A DNA stretch of 64,000 nt from Aeromicrobium sp. A1-2 (GTDB lineage: Bacteria; Actinomycetota; Actinomycetes; Propionibacteriales; Nocardioidaceae): contig NZ_CP027482.1 in NCBI RefSeq assembly GCF_003443875.1, positions 434,001 through 498,000 of the forward strand. Direction: 5' to 3'. The notes below the pieces were generated by a model, which worked only from the letters and a program-made list of their open reading frames with translations, did no database searches and was not told the origin of the DNA. Of this stretch, positions 45,170 to 54,432 are shown in pieces (positions within the stretch are counted from its first letter, which is position 1; the number at the start of each line of letters is the position of its first letter). A program made the translations under genes and the position numbers.

Positions 45170-46317
45170 CTGACTCATTCATCCACCTGCAGAACCTGAC
45201 GAAGACGTTCCCGAACACCTCGGCGCCCGCCGTTGACGATCTGGACCTCAAGGTCCGCAAGGGCGAGATCGTGATGCTCGTCGGCCCATCGGGTTGTGGC
45301 AAGACGACCACGATGAAGATGATCAACCGTCTCGTCGAGCCGACGTCCGGCAAGATCATCATCGACGGCCAGGACGTCACCGACGCCGATCCCACCGAGT
45401 TGCGCCGCAGTATCGGCTATGTGATCCAGCAGGGCGGGCTCTTCCCGCACTGGCGCGTCGGCGACAACGTCGCCGCCGTGCTGAAGCTCCTCAAGTGGCC
45501 CACGGCCAAGATCCCGGCCCGCGTCGACGAGATGCTGGAGCTGGTCGGACTGGACCCCTCTCTCTACCGTGATCGCTACCCCAAGCAGCTCTCCGGAGGC
45601 CAGCGCCAGCGCGTCGGAGTGGCTCGTGCCCTCGCCGCCGATCCCATGATCATGCTGCTGGACGAGCCGTTCGGCGCAGTCGACCCGATCGCCCGCGAGA
45701 AGCTCCAGGACGAGTTCCTCCGTCTCCAGCAGGACATCTGCAAGACCATCGTCTTCGTCACTCACGACCTCAGTGAAGCCATCAAGATGGGTGACCGTAT
45801 CGCCATCGTGCGCGAGCGGTCGGCGGTTGCTCAGTTCGACACTCCGGCACACATCCTGGCGAACCCGGCGAACGACTTCGTGCGGGACTTCCTCGGTGAC
45901 AACGCCGAGACCCGCGCGCTCTCCTTGGTGCACGTACGCCCGGAGATGCTGACCGACCTGCCGACCGTGACTGCACAGACCGGTCAGGAGGTGAGCAGCG
46001 CCGCCGGCGGTGCGCCGACCGTGGTGCTCACCGAGGGACGGCCCGTGGGCTGGCTCCTGGCCGACGGTGGAACCCCGCGGTTCGTGCCGACCGCACCGCT
46101 GACGCTTGGCGCGGGCTCCTATCTCTCGGATGCGCTGGGCCAGATGATGAGAACAGGCGCTCCGGCGGCGATCGTTGCCGACGCCGATGGTCGTCTCGCC
46201 GGGTGCGTGGAGTTCGCCTCCATCACCCGGGCCGTGGCGGCATCGTCGGGACTGGTCTCGGCTGCAGGTGCCCCCCTCACGGCTGAGGCGGTGGGACATG
46301 TCGACCGCCGCCACTGA
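45166..46317 (+). CDS. Quaternary-amine-type ABC transporter ATPase (OpuCA/ProV-like)
   Basis: 383 residues. Walker A GPSGCGKTT (from about residue 39), Q-loop QQGGLFPHW, signature LSGGQRQRVGVARAL, Walker B MLLDEPFGAVD and the switch His in VTHD are complete. The C-terminal 120 residues resemble a degenerate CBS-type regulatory domain (PAAIVADADGRLAGCV), which in related OpuA proteins senses ionic strength. It powers uptake by the two flanking permeases and the lipoprotein. GTGA overlap on the left, 20-base overlap with the second permease on the right. Confidence 0.94.
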   Translation: MTDSFIHLQNLTKTFPNTSAPAVDDLDLKVRKGEIVMLVGPSGCGKTTTMKMINRLVEPTSGKIIIDGQDVTDADPTELRRSIGYVIQQGGLFPHWRVGDNVAAVLKLLKWPTAKIPARVDEMLELVGLDPSLYRDRYPKQLSGGQRQRVGVARALAADPMIMLLDEPFGAVDPIAREKLQDEFLRLQQDICKTIVFVTHDLSEAIKMGDRIAIVRERSAVAQFDTPAHILANPANDFVRDFLGDNAETRALSLVHVRPEMLTDLPTVTAQTGQEVSSAAGGAPTVVLTEGRPVGWLLADGGTPRFVPTAPLTLGAGSYLSDALGQMMRTGAPAAIVADADGRLAGCVEFASITRAVAASSGLVSAAGAPLTAEAVGHVDRRH

Positions 46318-47092
46318 GCTGCCGCGCCAGACCCGACCTGAGCAGGCAGTGGACTCGCCCCTGAGTCGTCGCCTGCCGCGGAGGATGGTCCTGACTACGC
46401 CGCTGGTGGTCCTGGCGGTCGCGATCGCACTGTATGGGTGGGTCAAGACCCGCGACCTGGACAGTGTCGAGTCGCGGATCCTCACCAACGGACAGATCCT
46501 CACGGCGCTGCGCCAGCACCTCGTGCTGGTCGGTGTCTCCACATTCGTCGTCCTGCTCATCGCGATCCCGCTGGGCGTCCTGTTGACCAGGCCGGCTGCG
46601 CGCCGGATTGCGCCGTTGGCGCAGGCCGCCGTGGTGGCCGCGCAGTCGGTGCCGAGCTTCGGGCTGATCGTCGTGTTCGCGCTGACCCTCGGCCTGGGCG
46701 CGAAGTATGCGATATACGCCCTCATCATCAGCGCGCTTCTCCCCGTCCTCAGCAACACGATCGCCGGTCTGGAACAGATCGACGGCGAGCTGAAGGAGGC
46801 CGCGTGCGGGATCGGGCTCACCCGCCGTCAGATCTTGTTCAAGGTCGAGCTTCCCCTCGCGGTCCCGGTCATGCTCGCGGGTCTTCGCACCGCAATCGTC
46901 TGGAACGTGGGCACCGCCACGGTCGCCGCGTTCGCCGGAGCAGGTGGTCTGGGATCGATCATCCTGGTCGGTCTCATCCAGGACCGCGACGTCGTCACGA
47001 TCGTCGGCGCGGCCCTCACCGCCCTGCTGGCTGTCTTGTTGGACCACGTGGCTCGCCTGGGCCAAGACTTCCTCACCCCCAAGGGTCTCTGA
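46298..47092 (+). CDS. Quaternary-amine-type ABC transporter permease (second)
   Basis: 264 residues, about six transmembrane helices after a basic cytoplasmic N-terminus. The EAA-like loop appears in LKEAACGIGLTRRQILFKVELPLAVP; TVAAFAGAGGLGSIILVGLIQDRD is typical of OpuCB/D-type proteins. Starts inside the ATPase gene (20-base overlap), so expression is tightly linked. It pairs with the 44.5-kb permease as heterodimer. Confidence 0.92.
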   Translation: MSTAATELPRQTRPEQAVDSPLSRRLPRRMVLTTPLVVLAVAIALYGWVKTRDLDSVESRILTNGQILTALRQHLVLVGVSTFVVLLIAIPLGVLLTRPAARRIAPLAQAAVVAAQSVPSFGLIVVFALTLGLGAKYAIYALIISALLPVLSNTIAGLEQIDGELKEAACGIGLTRRQILFKVELPLAVPVMLAGLRTAIVWNVGTATVAAFAGAGGLGSIILVGLIQDRDVVTIVGAALTALLAVLLDHVARLGQDFLTPKGL

Positions 47093-47135
47093 ACCCGCCG
47101 TTTCCCACCCTCCCCCGTAGCACGAAAGGCAATTC

Positions 47136-48104
47136 ATGAAGATCACCTCCGTCAGCCGCCTCACCGGCCTGACCGCCCTGCTCGCCGCGTCCGCACTCGC
47201 ACTCTCGGCCTGTGGTGGTGGAGATGCCACAGCCAAGGGATCCGAGGGTTCGCTGGCCTCGACCGTCGACCTGAAGGGGGTCGACATCACGATCGGCTCC
47301 AAGGAGTACCCCGAGCAGAAGATCCTCGGCGAGATCCTGATCCAGACCCTCGAAGCCTCGGGTGCGACGGTCAAGGACAAGACGGGTCTGGCGGGCACGA
47401 ACGTTGCACGCGCCGCGCTCGAGAGCGGTCAGATCGACGCCTACTACGAGTACACCGGTACGGCCTGGCTGACGGTGTTCAAGAAGACCGACGCGATCGG
47501 GGACCCGAACGAGCTGTTCGACGCGGTCGAGACGGAAGACGCGGGCAACGGCATCTCCTGGTTCGCCCGCGCCCCGTTCAACAACACCTACGGTGTCGGC
47601 GCCAGCCCGAACGCCGCCGACACCGGCGTGACGTCGATGTCGGAGTACGCCGAGCTGACTCGCACCAACCCGGACCAGGCGACCCTGTGCGCCAGCGCCG
47701 AGTTCAAGACGCGCGACGACGGCCTTCCCGGCCTCGAGAAGCACTATGGCTTCACGCAGCCCAAGGGCACGGTGTACCCCGTCGAGCAGACCGTCATCTA
47801 CCAGGCCGTGAAGCAGAAGAAGTGCAACTTCATGTACCTCGTCAGCACCGATGCGCGCCTGGCCAAGAACAAGATCACGGTCCTGGACGACGACAAGACG
47901 TTCTTCCCGATCTACAACCCTGCGGTCAACATGCGCACGGACGTCTATGACGCCAACGCCGCCAAGTACGACAAGCTCTTCGACGCCGTCGCGGCCCTCC
48001 TGACCCAGGACGAGATCCTCGAGCTCAACGGCAAGGTGGAGCTGGACGGACTGCCGGCAGGCCCCGTGGTCACGAAGTTCCTCAAGGCCAAGAAGATCAT
48101 CTGA
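47136..48104 (+). CDS. Quaternary-amine-type ABC transporter substrate-binding lipoprotein
   Basis: 322 residues. Signal peptide with a lipobox LSAC, so C26 would be lipid-modified and the protein tethered outside the membrane. The mature part shows GSKEYPEQKILGEILIQ and YYEYTGTAW, landmarks of the OpuAC/OsmX/ProX-like family, with the aromatic residues that form a cation-binding cage. The ligand is probably a quaternary ammonium or cationic compound, but these folds also bind other molecules (EgtU-like proteins bind ergothioneine). It is the last transporter gene, 49 bases before the ThDP enzyme gene. Confidence 0.92.
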   Translation: MKITSVSRLTGLTALLAASALALSACGGGDATAKGSEGSLASTVDLKGVDITIGSKEYPEQKILGEILIQTLEASGATVKDKTGLAGTNVARAALESGQIDAYYEYTGTAWLTVFKKTDAIGDPNELFDAVETEDAGNGISWFARAPFNNTYGVGASPNAADTGVTSMSEYAELTRTNPDQATLCASAEFKTRDDGLPGLEKHYGFTQPKGTVYPVEQTVIYQAVKQKKCNFMYLVSTDARLAKNKITVLDDDKTFFPIYNPAVNMRTDVYDANAAKYDKLFDAVAALLTQDEILELNGKVELDGLPAGPVVTKFLKAKKII

Positions 48105-48152
48105 TCTCCCTCACCCACCACCGCTCCACATCATCGAACTGAGGACCACACC

Positions 48153-49736
48153 ATGGCAATCATGACCGGCGGCGAGGCTGTCGCACGCAGCCTCGCTGCA
48201 CACGGCGCCGACGTCGTATTCGGGATCCCGGGCAATCACAACCTGCCGATCTATGAACACCTGGCCAGCAACGACATCCGCCACTTCCTGTCTCGTCACG
48301 AGCAGGGCTGCGGATTTGGCGCGGACGGTTACGCCCGCGTGACCGGGAGGCCGGGCATCGCGCTGGTGACGGCCGGTCCGGCGGTGCTGAACACCCTTGC
48401 GGCGCTCAGTCAGTCGTACGCCGACTCGGTCCCGGTCCTGATGGTGTCGCCGGGCATGCCCCTGCGCCACCCGTTCGGTGGCAACGGGCACCTCCACGAG
48501 GTCAAGGACCAACAGGCCGCGGTGGACGCCGTGGTGTCGGTCAGTCATCGGGTCAGCTCGGTCGACGAGATCGGCGATGCGATTACCCAGGCCTACTCCG
48601 ACATGACCGCGGGCCGCCCCAGGCCTGTGCACGTGGAGATCCCGATCGATGTCCTCGACGAGGTTGCCGACACCGAGGTCGGTATGCCGTTGGCGCTCCC
48701 GACCGTGAGCGCTCCCCAGGGAGAGCTCACGAGGGCGGCGGCAGTGCTAGCCGAGAGCTCTCGGCCTGGGATCGTAGTGGGTGGCGGGGCGCGTGCCGCG
48801 TCCGCCGAAGTTCTCGCGCTCGCCGAGAAGCTCGGAGCCTCGGTCGTCACGACAACCAACGGCAAGGGCATCCTGCCAGAGGACCACCGGCTGTCCCTCG
48901 GAGCCGGAGCCCACCTGGCGTCCGTTGGCGAGTGGGTCCGCTCGCGGGACGTGCTGCTCGCGGTCGGCACCGACTTCGGTCCGTCGGACCTCTGGAACGG
49001 ACCGTGGACGATCGACGGAACCTTGGTGCGGATCGACATCGACCCCCGCCAGATCGGCGTCAACGTCCGCCCCGACATTGCGCTGGTCAGCGATGCCGCG
49101 GCGGCGCTCGGCTCGCTGGTGGACCTGATCGGTGACCGGCACGAGACGAGCGACGGCGAAGCCCTCGCCTGGGCCGCACGTGCCCACGAGGAGTCTGCGT
49201 CCGAGGGCGCGCTCTGGGCGGACGAGATGAAGGCGATGTCTGACGTCCTCGACCGCAACGCGATCGTCGCGGGCGACTCGGCCGCCGTCTGCTACTACGG
49301 TCTGCGGGCCAATCTGCCGCTCCACACGCCGGGCGCGTTCCTGTACCCGACCGGCAGCGGCACGCTCGGCTACGGGCTGCCCGCGGCCATCGGCGCCAAG
49401 GTCGCTGCCCCGGACCGGCAGGTCGTCGCGGTGATGGGTGACGGTGGCGTGATGTTCACGCTCCCGGAGATCGCCGCAGCCGCAGCAGAGGGGATGGCCC
49501 TGCCGCTGATCGTGATCGACAACGGTGGCTACGGCCAGATCCGCAAGAACATGAACCTGCGCGGCTACGACCCGCTCGGTGTCGATTTCCCGTCGCCGGA
49601 CTTCGCCGCTGCCGGACGTGCCCTGGGCTGCTACGGCATGTCGATCGAGAGCCCGGAGCAGCTCTCCGAGGAGCTTGCCAAGGCCCTCGTCGCCGACCGC
49701 CCCACCGTGCTGCACGTCAAGGAGGGTCGAGCGTGA
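48153..49736 (+). CDS. ThDP-dependent 2-oxoacid decarboxylase, AruI-like
   Basis: 527 residues with the three-domain decarboxylase layout. Catalytic Glu50 lies in HEQGCGFGADGYAR; the ThDP motif is GDGGVMFT...DNGGYGQ near the C-terminal third. The N-terminus (GGEAVARSLAAHG, FGIPGNHNLPIYEHL, FLSRHEQG) is closest in style to AruI (5-guanidino-2-oxopentanoate decarboxylase) and benzoylformate decarboxylases, not to acetolactate synthase with its partner subunit. It would decarboxylate the 2-oxoacid made by the linked aminotransferase. GAGG precedes the ATG; GTGA overlap with the aldehyde dehydrogenase. Confidence 0.85.
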   Translation: MAIMTGGEAVARSLAAHGADVVFGIPGNHNLPIYEHLASNDIRHFLSRHEQGCGFGADGYARVTGRPGIALVTAGPAVLNTLAALSQSYADSVPVLMVSPGMPLRHPFGGNGHLHEVKDQQAAVDAVVSVSHRVSSVDEIGDAITQAYSDMTAGRPRPVHVEIPIDVLDEVADTEVGMPLALPTVSAPQGELTRAAAVLAESSRPGIVVGGGARAASAEVLALAEKLGASVVTTTNGKGILPEDHRLSLGAGAHLASVGEWVRSRDVLLAVGTDFGPSDLWNGPWTIDGTLVRIDIDPRQIGVNVRPDIALVSDAAAALGSLVDLIGDRHETSDGEALAWAARAHEESASEGALWADEMKAMSDVLDRNAIVAGDSAAVCYYGLRANLPLHTPGAFLYPTGSGTLGYGLPAAIGAKVAAPDRQVVAVMGDGGVMFTLPEIAAAAAEGMALPLIVIDNGGYGQIRKNMNLRGYDPLGVDFPSPDFAAAGRALGCYGMSIESPEQLSEELAKALVADRPTVLHVKEGRA

Positions 49737-51181
49737 CTCGAGCCGAGTGGTCGCGTGACACGATCTACGTCGGTGGGGAGTGGATCACCCCTGGCGGGCT
49801 GGTCTGTGATGTCGAGAACCCGGCGACCGAGCAGGTCGTCGGCACGATTCGGACGGCAACGGCGCACGATGCCGCCAACGCCGTGCTGGCAGCCAGGCTC
49901 GCGAACCAGGCTTGGAGCCAGACCACGCCGGCATATCGCCGGGGCCTTCTGCTGGATCTCTCGGTTGCCCTGCGCAGCCGTGAGGAGATCATCGTCGAGA
50001 CGCTCGTCGCTGAGGTCGGGGCGCCGGCAGACATCGCTCTCTCGTCTCACCTCGGGCAGGCCCTGGCAGTGCTGGACCAGTACGCCGACCTCCTGAGCAC
50101 CTTCTCGTTCAGCGAAGTGGTTGGCCACACGCGGGTGCTGCGTGAGCCCGCGGGGGTGGTTGCCGCGATCACGCCGTGGAACTACCCGCTCTACCAGCTC
50201 ATGGCCAAGGTCGCGCCTGCGCTGGCGGCGGGTTGCCCCGTCGTGGCAAAGCCGGCCGAGCTGACCCCGTTGTCGGCGTTCCTGCTGGCCGACGCGTTGG
50301 AGGAGATCGGTCTGCCCGCGGGCGTGTTCAACCTCGTCCCCGGAAGCGGGTCGGAGGTCGGCGGCGTCCTGTCCAGCCATCCCGACGTCGATGTCGTGTC
50401 CTTCACCGGCTCGGTCGGTGTGGGTCGCATCGTCGCAGCGACAGCATCGGACACCGTCAAGCGGGTGTGCCTGGAGCTGGGAGGCAAATCGGCCAGCATC
50501 GTGCTGCCGAGCGCAGACCTTGAGCGCGCCGTCACGGCGACCGTCGAGAACGTCATGTTCAACAGCGGCCAGACCTGTGCGGCGTGGACCAGGTTGTTGG
50601 TCCCACAGGACCGGCTCGACGAGGCCCTGGTGACGGCGGCTTCGGTCGCAGACTCCCTGGTCGTGGGTGACCCGCTGGCAGACGGAACGTATCTTGGCCC
50701 GGTCATCTCCGCGAAGCAACGCGATTCGGTCCTGGCCTTCATCGACGGAGCCGTCGCCGACGGTGGATCCGTCGTTGCCGGTGGCACGACCCGCCCCGAC
50801 GATCTTGACACGGGTCACTACCTCCGACCGACGGTGATTGCCGGGCTGCCGGCGACATCGCGCGTCGCGCAGGAGGAGGTGTTCGGTCCGGTGCTCGTGG
50901 TCCTGCCCTACGACGACGTCGACGACGCGGTCGCGATCGCCAACGACTCGGCGTACGGGCTCGGGGGAGCTGTGTGGGCGGACGACGTTGACGAGGCGTT
51001 CGCGGTGGCGCAGCGACTCCGCACAGGGCGGGTCGACATCAACGGCGCCGAGTGGAACCCCGCGGCTCCGTTCGGTGGCTACAAGCAGTCGGGCAACGGC
51101 CGCGAGATGGGTCAGTGGGGGCTCGACGAGTTCCTCGAGGTCAAGGCCGTCCAGATGCCGGCCGCGAAAGGATCAGCATGA
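49733..51181 (+). CDS. Aldehyde dehydrogenase of the catabolic island
   Basis: 482 residues, all motifs intact: ITPWNYPLYQLMAK, KPAELTPLS, FTGSVGVGR, LELGGK with the general base, and catalytic Cys282 in NSGQTCAAW. It oxidises an aldehyde to the acid with NAD(P). Four-base overlap with the ThDP decarboxylase gene upstream and with the aminotransferase downstream says the aldehyde is the decarboxylase product. Substrate not readable. Confidence 0.93.
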   Translation: MTRAEWSRDTIYVGGEWITPGGLVCDVENPATEQVVGTIRTATAHDAANAVLAARLANQAWSQTTPAYRRGLLLDLSVALRSREEIIVETLVAEVGAPADIALSSHLGQALAVLDQYADLLSTFSFSEVVGHTRVLREPAGVVAAITPWNYPLYQLMAKVAPALAAGCPVVAKPAELTPLSAFLLADALEEIGLPAGVFNLVPGSGSEVGGVLSSHPDVDVVSFTGSVGVGRIVAATASDTVKRVCLELGGKSASIVLPSADLERAVTATVENVMFNSGQTCAAWTRLLVPQDRLDEALVTAASVADSLVVGDPLADGTYLGPVISAKQRDSVLAFIDGAVADGGSVVAGGTTRPDDLDTGHYLRPTVIAGLPATSRVAQEEVFGPVLVVLPYDDVDDAVAIANDSAYGLGGAVWADDVDEAFAVAQRLRTGRVDINGAEWNPAAPFGGYKQSGNGREMGQWGLDEFLEVKAVQMPAAKGSA

Positions 51182-52320
51182 TGAGCACTGCCACTCCGCG
51201 ATGGGCCGCGACTACAGCGGACCGGCTGCTGCCGGAGTTCCCGTGGAACCGTCTGGCACCCCTGTGGGAAGCCGCACGTCGGCACCCGGACGGCGTCATC
51301 GACCTGTCCATCGGCGCCCCCGTCGACCCGACTCCCGACGTGATCCGCCGCGCCCTCGTGGCGGCAGTGGATGCGCCGGGCTACCCGTCGACCGAGGGTC
51401 CGGTCGCACTCAGGGCGGCGATCGTCGACTATCTAGCCAGACGCGCAGGTGTGCAGTGTCTCGACGTCGACATGGTGCTCCCGACGATTGGCTCCAAGGA
51501 GGTCATCTCGCAGCTCCCGGCATTCCTGGGACTCGGCGCCGATGACGTCATCGCGATCCCTGACCTGGGCTACCCGACGTACGAGATCGGTGCGCTTTCC
51601 ACGGGGACCCGCATGGTGCGATACGTCGACCCGCGCGATGTCGACACCGAGGGGGTCGCAGTGCTGTGGATCAACTCACCCAGCAATCCCGAGGGGCGGA
51701 TCCTCTCCAGCGACGACCTCCGGATGATCCTCGAGCGCGCCCGCAGGACCGGAACCCTGGTCGTGAGCGATGAGTGCTACCTGGAGTTCGGCTGGACCAG
51801 CGAGCCGACCTCGATCCTGCACCCCGACGTGTGCGGCAACGACACGGTCGGCATCCTGATCTGCAGCTCGCTGTCGAAGCGCTCCAACCTGGCCGGCTAT
51901 CGGGCTGGGTTCCTCGCCGGTGACGGTGAGCTGCTGGCCCGGTTGCTGGAGTACCGCAAGCACATGGGCCAGATGGTTCCGACGCCCGTCCAGGCGGCCA
52001 TGACCGCAGCCCTGGAGGACGACGCGCACGTCGCGCTCCAGCGGGAGATCTACCTCCAGCGACGCGCCGCCATGCGGCCCTCACTCGAGGCGGCTGGCTT
52101 CGTCATCGATCACTCCGACGGCGGCCTCTACTTCTGGGTGCGCCGTGAGGGCGAGACCTGCTGGCAGATCGCCGAGTGGATGGCCGACCGCGGGATCATC
52201 GCGGTGCCGGGAGAGATCTACGGCGAGTCCGGACGCGATCACGTCAGATTGACCATCACGACGGGCGACAACGATGTCGCTCGTGCGTCCCAGCGACTCA
52301 TGCAGCACGCGTCGCGCTGA
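51178..52320 (+). CDS. Class I/II PLP aminotransferase
   Basis: 380 residues with fold-type I motifs: [14 protein letters not shown], the NSPSNPEGR loop, [10 protein letters not shown], and the PLP-lysine K234 in [15 protein letters not shown], followed by the C-terminal carboxylate-binding Arg in [11 protein letters not shown]. It resembles succinyl-diaminopimelate aminotransferases and other transaminases with basic or omega-substituted amino acids. The position after decarboxylase and dehydrogenase indicates that it makes the 2-oxoacid. Two adjacent ATGs (51178, 51181) are possible; AAAGGA is six bases before the first. Confidence 0.88.
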   Translation: MMSTATPRWAATTADRLLPEFPWNRLAPLWEAARRHPDGVIDLSIGAPVDPTPDVIRRALVAAVDAPGYPSTEGPVALRAAIVDYLARRAGVQCLDVDMVLPTIGSKEVISQLPAFLGLGADDVIAIPDLGYPTYEIGALSTGTRMVRYVDPRDVDTEGVAVLWINSPSNPEGRILSSDDLRMILERARRTGTLVVSDECYLEFGWTSEPTSILHPDVCGNDTVGILICSSLSKRSNLAGYRAGFLAGDGELLARLLEYRKHMGQMVPTPVQAAMTAALEDDAHVALQREIYLQRRAAMRPSLEAAGFVIDHSDGGLYFWVRREGETCWQIAEWMADRGIIAVPGEIYGESGRDHVRLTITTGDNDVARASQRLMQHASR

Positions 52321-52381
52321 TCTGCCGATCCCGGCGGGACAACACAGAGACAACCACACGAGACTCAGGAGAACGGGCGAC

Positions 52382-53122
52382 ATGGGAATTTTGGACGGCA
52401 GGACAGCCATCATCACCGGCGGTGCGCAGGGCATCGGCTTCGCGATGGCGACCGCCTTCGTCGCCGAGGGGGCGCGGGTCGTGCTGGGCGATCTCGACGA
52501 GGCGGCGAACGAGCAGGCGGTCCAGGCGCTGGGCGGAGCATCGGTCGCGGCCGCCGCGAGGTGCGACGTCACGGTCTCCGAGGAAGTCGACGGTCTCATG
52601 CAGGCCGCGCTGGACGTGTTCGGATCGGTCGACGTCATGGTCAACAACGCCGGCATCACCCGGGACGCCACGATGCGGACGATGACCGAGGACCACTTCG
52701 ACCAGGTCATCAACGTGCACCTCAAGGGCTGCTGGAACGGCACCCGCAAGGCGGCAGCGATCATGCGCGAGCAGAAGAGCGGCTCGATCGTCAACATCTC
52801 CTCTCTGTCCGGCAAGATCGGGATGGTCGGTCAGACCAACTACTCGGCCGCCAAGGCCGGGATCGTGGGAATGTCCAAGGCCGCAGCCAAGGAGCTGGCC
52901 CACCACGGCGTGCGGGTCAACGCGATCCAGCCTGGTCTTATTCGTTCGGCGATGACTGAGGCGGTACCTCAGAAGGCCTGGGACCAGAAGATGTCAGAGA
53001 TCCCGATGGGTCGAGCCGGCGAGCCGGCCGAGGTCGCGTCAGCTGCCCTGTTCCTCGCCTCGGACCTGTCGTCGTACATGACCGGCACGGTGCTCGAGGT
53101 CACCGGCGGCCGATTCATGTAG
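52382..53122 (+). CDS. 3-oxoacyl reductase-type SDR (FabG-like)
   Basis: 246 residues, classical [11 protein letters not shown] (12-19), [11 protein letters not shown], catalytic Ser in ISSLSG, Tyr-x3-Lys in NYSAAKAG, and [14 protein letters not shown]. It interconverts 3-hydroxyacyl and 3-oxoacyl thioesters. Next to thiolase, so oxidation of a 3-hydroxyacyl-CoA in beta-oxidation is the likely direction. Confidence 0.9.
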   Translation: MGILDGRTAIITGGAQGIGFAMATAFVAEGARVVLGDLDEAANEQAVQALGGASVAAAARCDVTVSEEVDGLMQAALDVFGSVDVMVNNAGITRDATMRTMTEDHFDQVINVHLKGCWNGTRKAAAIMREQKSGSIVNISSLSGKIGMVGQTNYSAAKAGIVGMSKAAAKELAHHGVRVNAIQPGLIRSAMTEAVPQKAWDQKMSEIPMGRAGEPAEVASAALFLASDLSSYMTGTVLEVTGGRFM

Positions 53123-53162
53123 CCGGGCGCCCACCCCAACCCCCACCCCTGAAAAGAGCCTT

Positions 53163-54374
53163 GTGATGCGCGACGTCGTTGTGTGCGAGCCTGTCCGGTC
53201 GCCGATCGGTCGGTACGGCGGAATGTTCAAGAGTCTGAGCGCCGTGGATCTCGGCGTGGCGGTCCTGAACGGACTGCTCGAACGGACCGGGTTGGACCCC
53301 GAGCTGATCGAGGACGTGATCCTGGGACACTGCAATCCCAACAGCGAGGCGCCTGCGATCGGGCGAGTCGTGGCGTTGGACGCGGGGCTACCGGTCACAG
53401 TCCCGGGACAGCAGATCGATCGCCGGTGCGGTTCGGGTCTGCAGGCCGTGATCAACGCCGCGATGCAGGTGCAGACCGGCGCTCACGAGCTGGTCGTCGC
53501 AGGAGGTGCCGAGAGCATGAGTAATGCCGCTTTCTACTCCCTCGACATGCGGTGGGGAGCGCCACGCGGGGTCACGGTGCACGACGGTCTGGCACGCGCC
53601 CGCACGACGGCCGGGGGCCGGACGCACCCTGTGCCCGGAGGCATGCTGGAGACGGCCGAGAACCTGCGGCGCGACTACGCGATCAGCAGGGATGAGCAGG
53701 ACGCCCTGGCCGTGGAGTCCCACCGTCGGGCCGTCGCCGCCCAGGAGTCAGGCGTGCATGCCGAGGAGATCGTGCCGATCACGGTCCGCGCCCGCGACGG
53801 CGAGGTCGTGAAGGACACCGACGAGCACCCACGCCCGGGGACGACGATGGACAGCCTGAGCAGGCTCAAGCCGATCATGGCCGGCAGCGTGCCGGGAGCC
53901 ACCGTCACAGCCGGCAACGCGAGCGGCCAGAACGACGCCGCGGCGATGTGCATCGTCACGACGCCTGAGCGGGCCGAGCAGCTGGGCCTCGTGCCGCTGG
54001 TGCGCCTGGTCTCGTGGGGCGTCGCTGGCGTTGCTCCCTCGCACATGGGGATCGGCCCGGTCCCCGCCACCGCAACCGCGCTGGCACGAGCAGGTCTGCG
54101 CCTTGCGGACATCGATCTGATCGAGCTCAACGAGGCCTTCGCCGCCCAGGCGCTCGCGGTCATGCGCGAGTGGGAGTTCTCGCCGGCTGACCAGCAACGC
54201 ACCAACGTCCACGGCTCGGGGATCTCGCTGGGACACCCGGTCGGCGCCACCGGCGGTCGGATGCTCGCCAGCCTGTCCCGAGAGATGCATCGGCGGGAGG
54301 CCCGGTACGGCCTGGAGACGATGTGCATCGGCGGCGGGCAGGGGATCGCCGCGGTCTTCGAGCGTCTCGCTTGA
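53163..54374 (+). CDS. Acetyl-CoA acetyltransferase (thiolase)
   Basis: 403 residues. The nucleophilic Cys89 lies in DRRCGSGLQAV; the second catalytic set NEAFAAQALAV, SGISLGHPVGATGGR and CIGGGQG is complete. Cleaves a 3-oxoacyl-CoA with CoA to acetyl-CoA and a shortened acyl-CoA. The start is GTG 53163 or the ATG at 53166 behind AAAAGAG. Follows the SDR by 40 bases and precedes the Glu/Leu dehydrogenase gene. Confidence 0.93.
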   Translation: MMRDVVVCEPVRSPIGRYGGMFKSLSAVDLGVAVLNGLLERTGLDPELIEDVILGHCNPNSEAPAIGRVVALDAGLPVTVPGQQIDRRCGSGLQAVINAAMQVQTGAHELVVAGGAESMSNAAFYSLDMRWGAPRGVTVHDGLARARTTAGGRTHPVPGGMLETAENLRRDYAISRDEQDALAVESHRRAVAAQESGVHAEEIVPITVRARDGEVVKDTDEHPRPGTTMDSLSRLKPIMAGSVPGATVTAGNASGQNDAAAMCIVTTPERAEQLGLVPLVRLVSWGVAGVAPSHMGIGPVPATATALARAGLRLADIDLIELNEAFAAQALAVMREWEFSPADQQRTNVHGSGISLGHPVGATGGRMLASLSREMHRREARYGLETMCIGGGQGIAAVFERLA

Positions 54375-54432
54375 CCGACCGTCGGTGCCCCGCCACCTCG
54401 CCCAGCCGCCCACCGAACGTCCCGAACGGAAC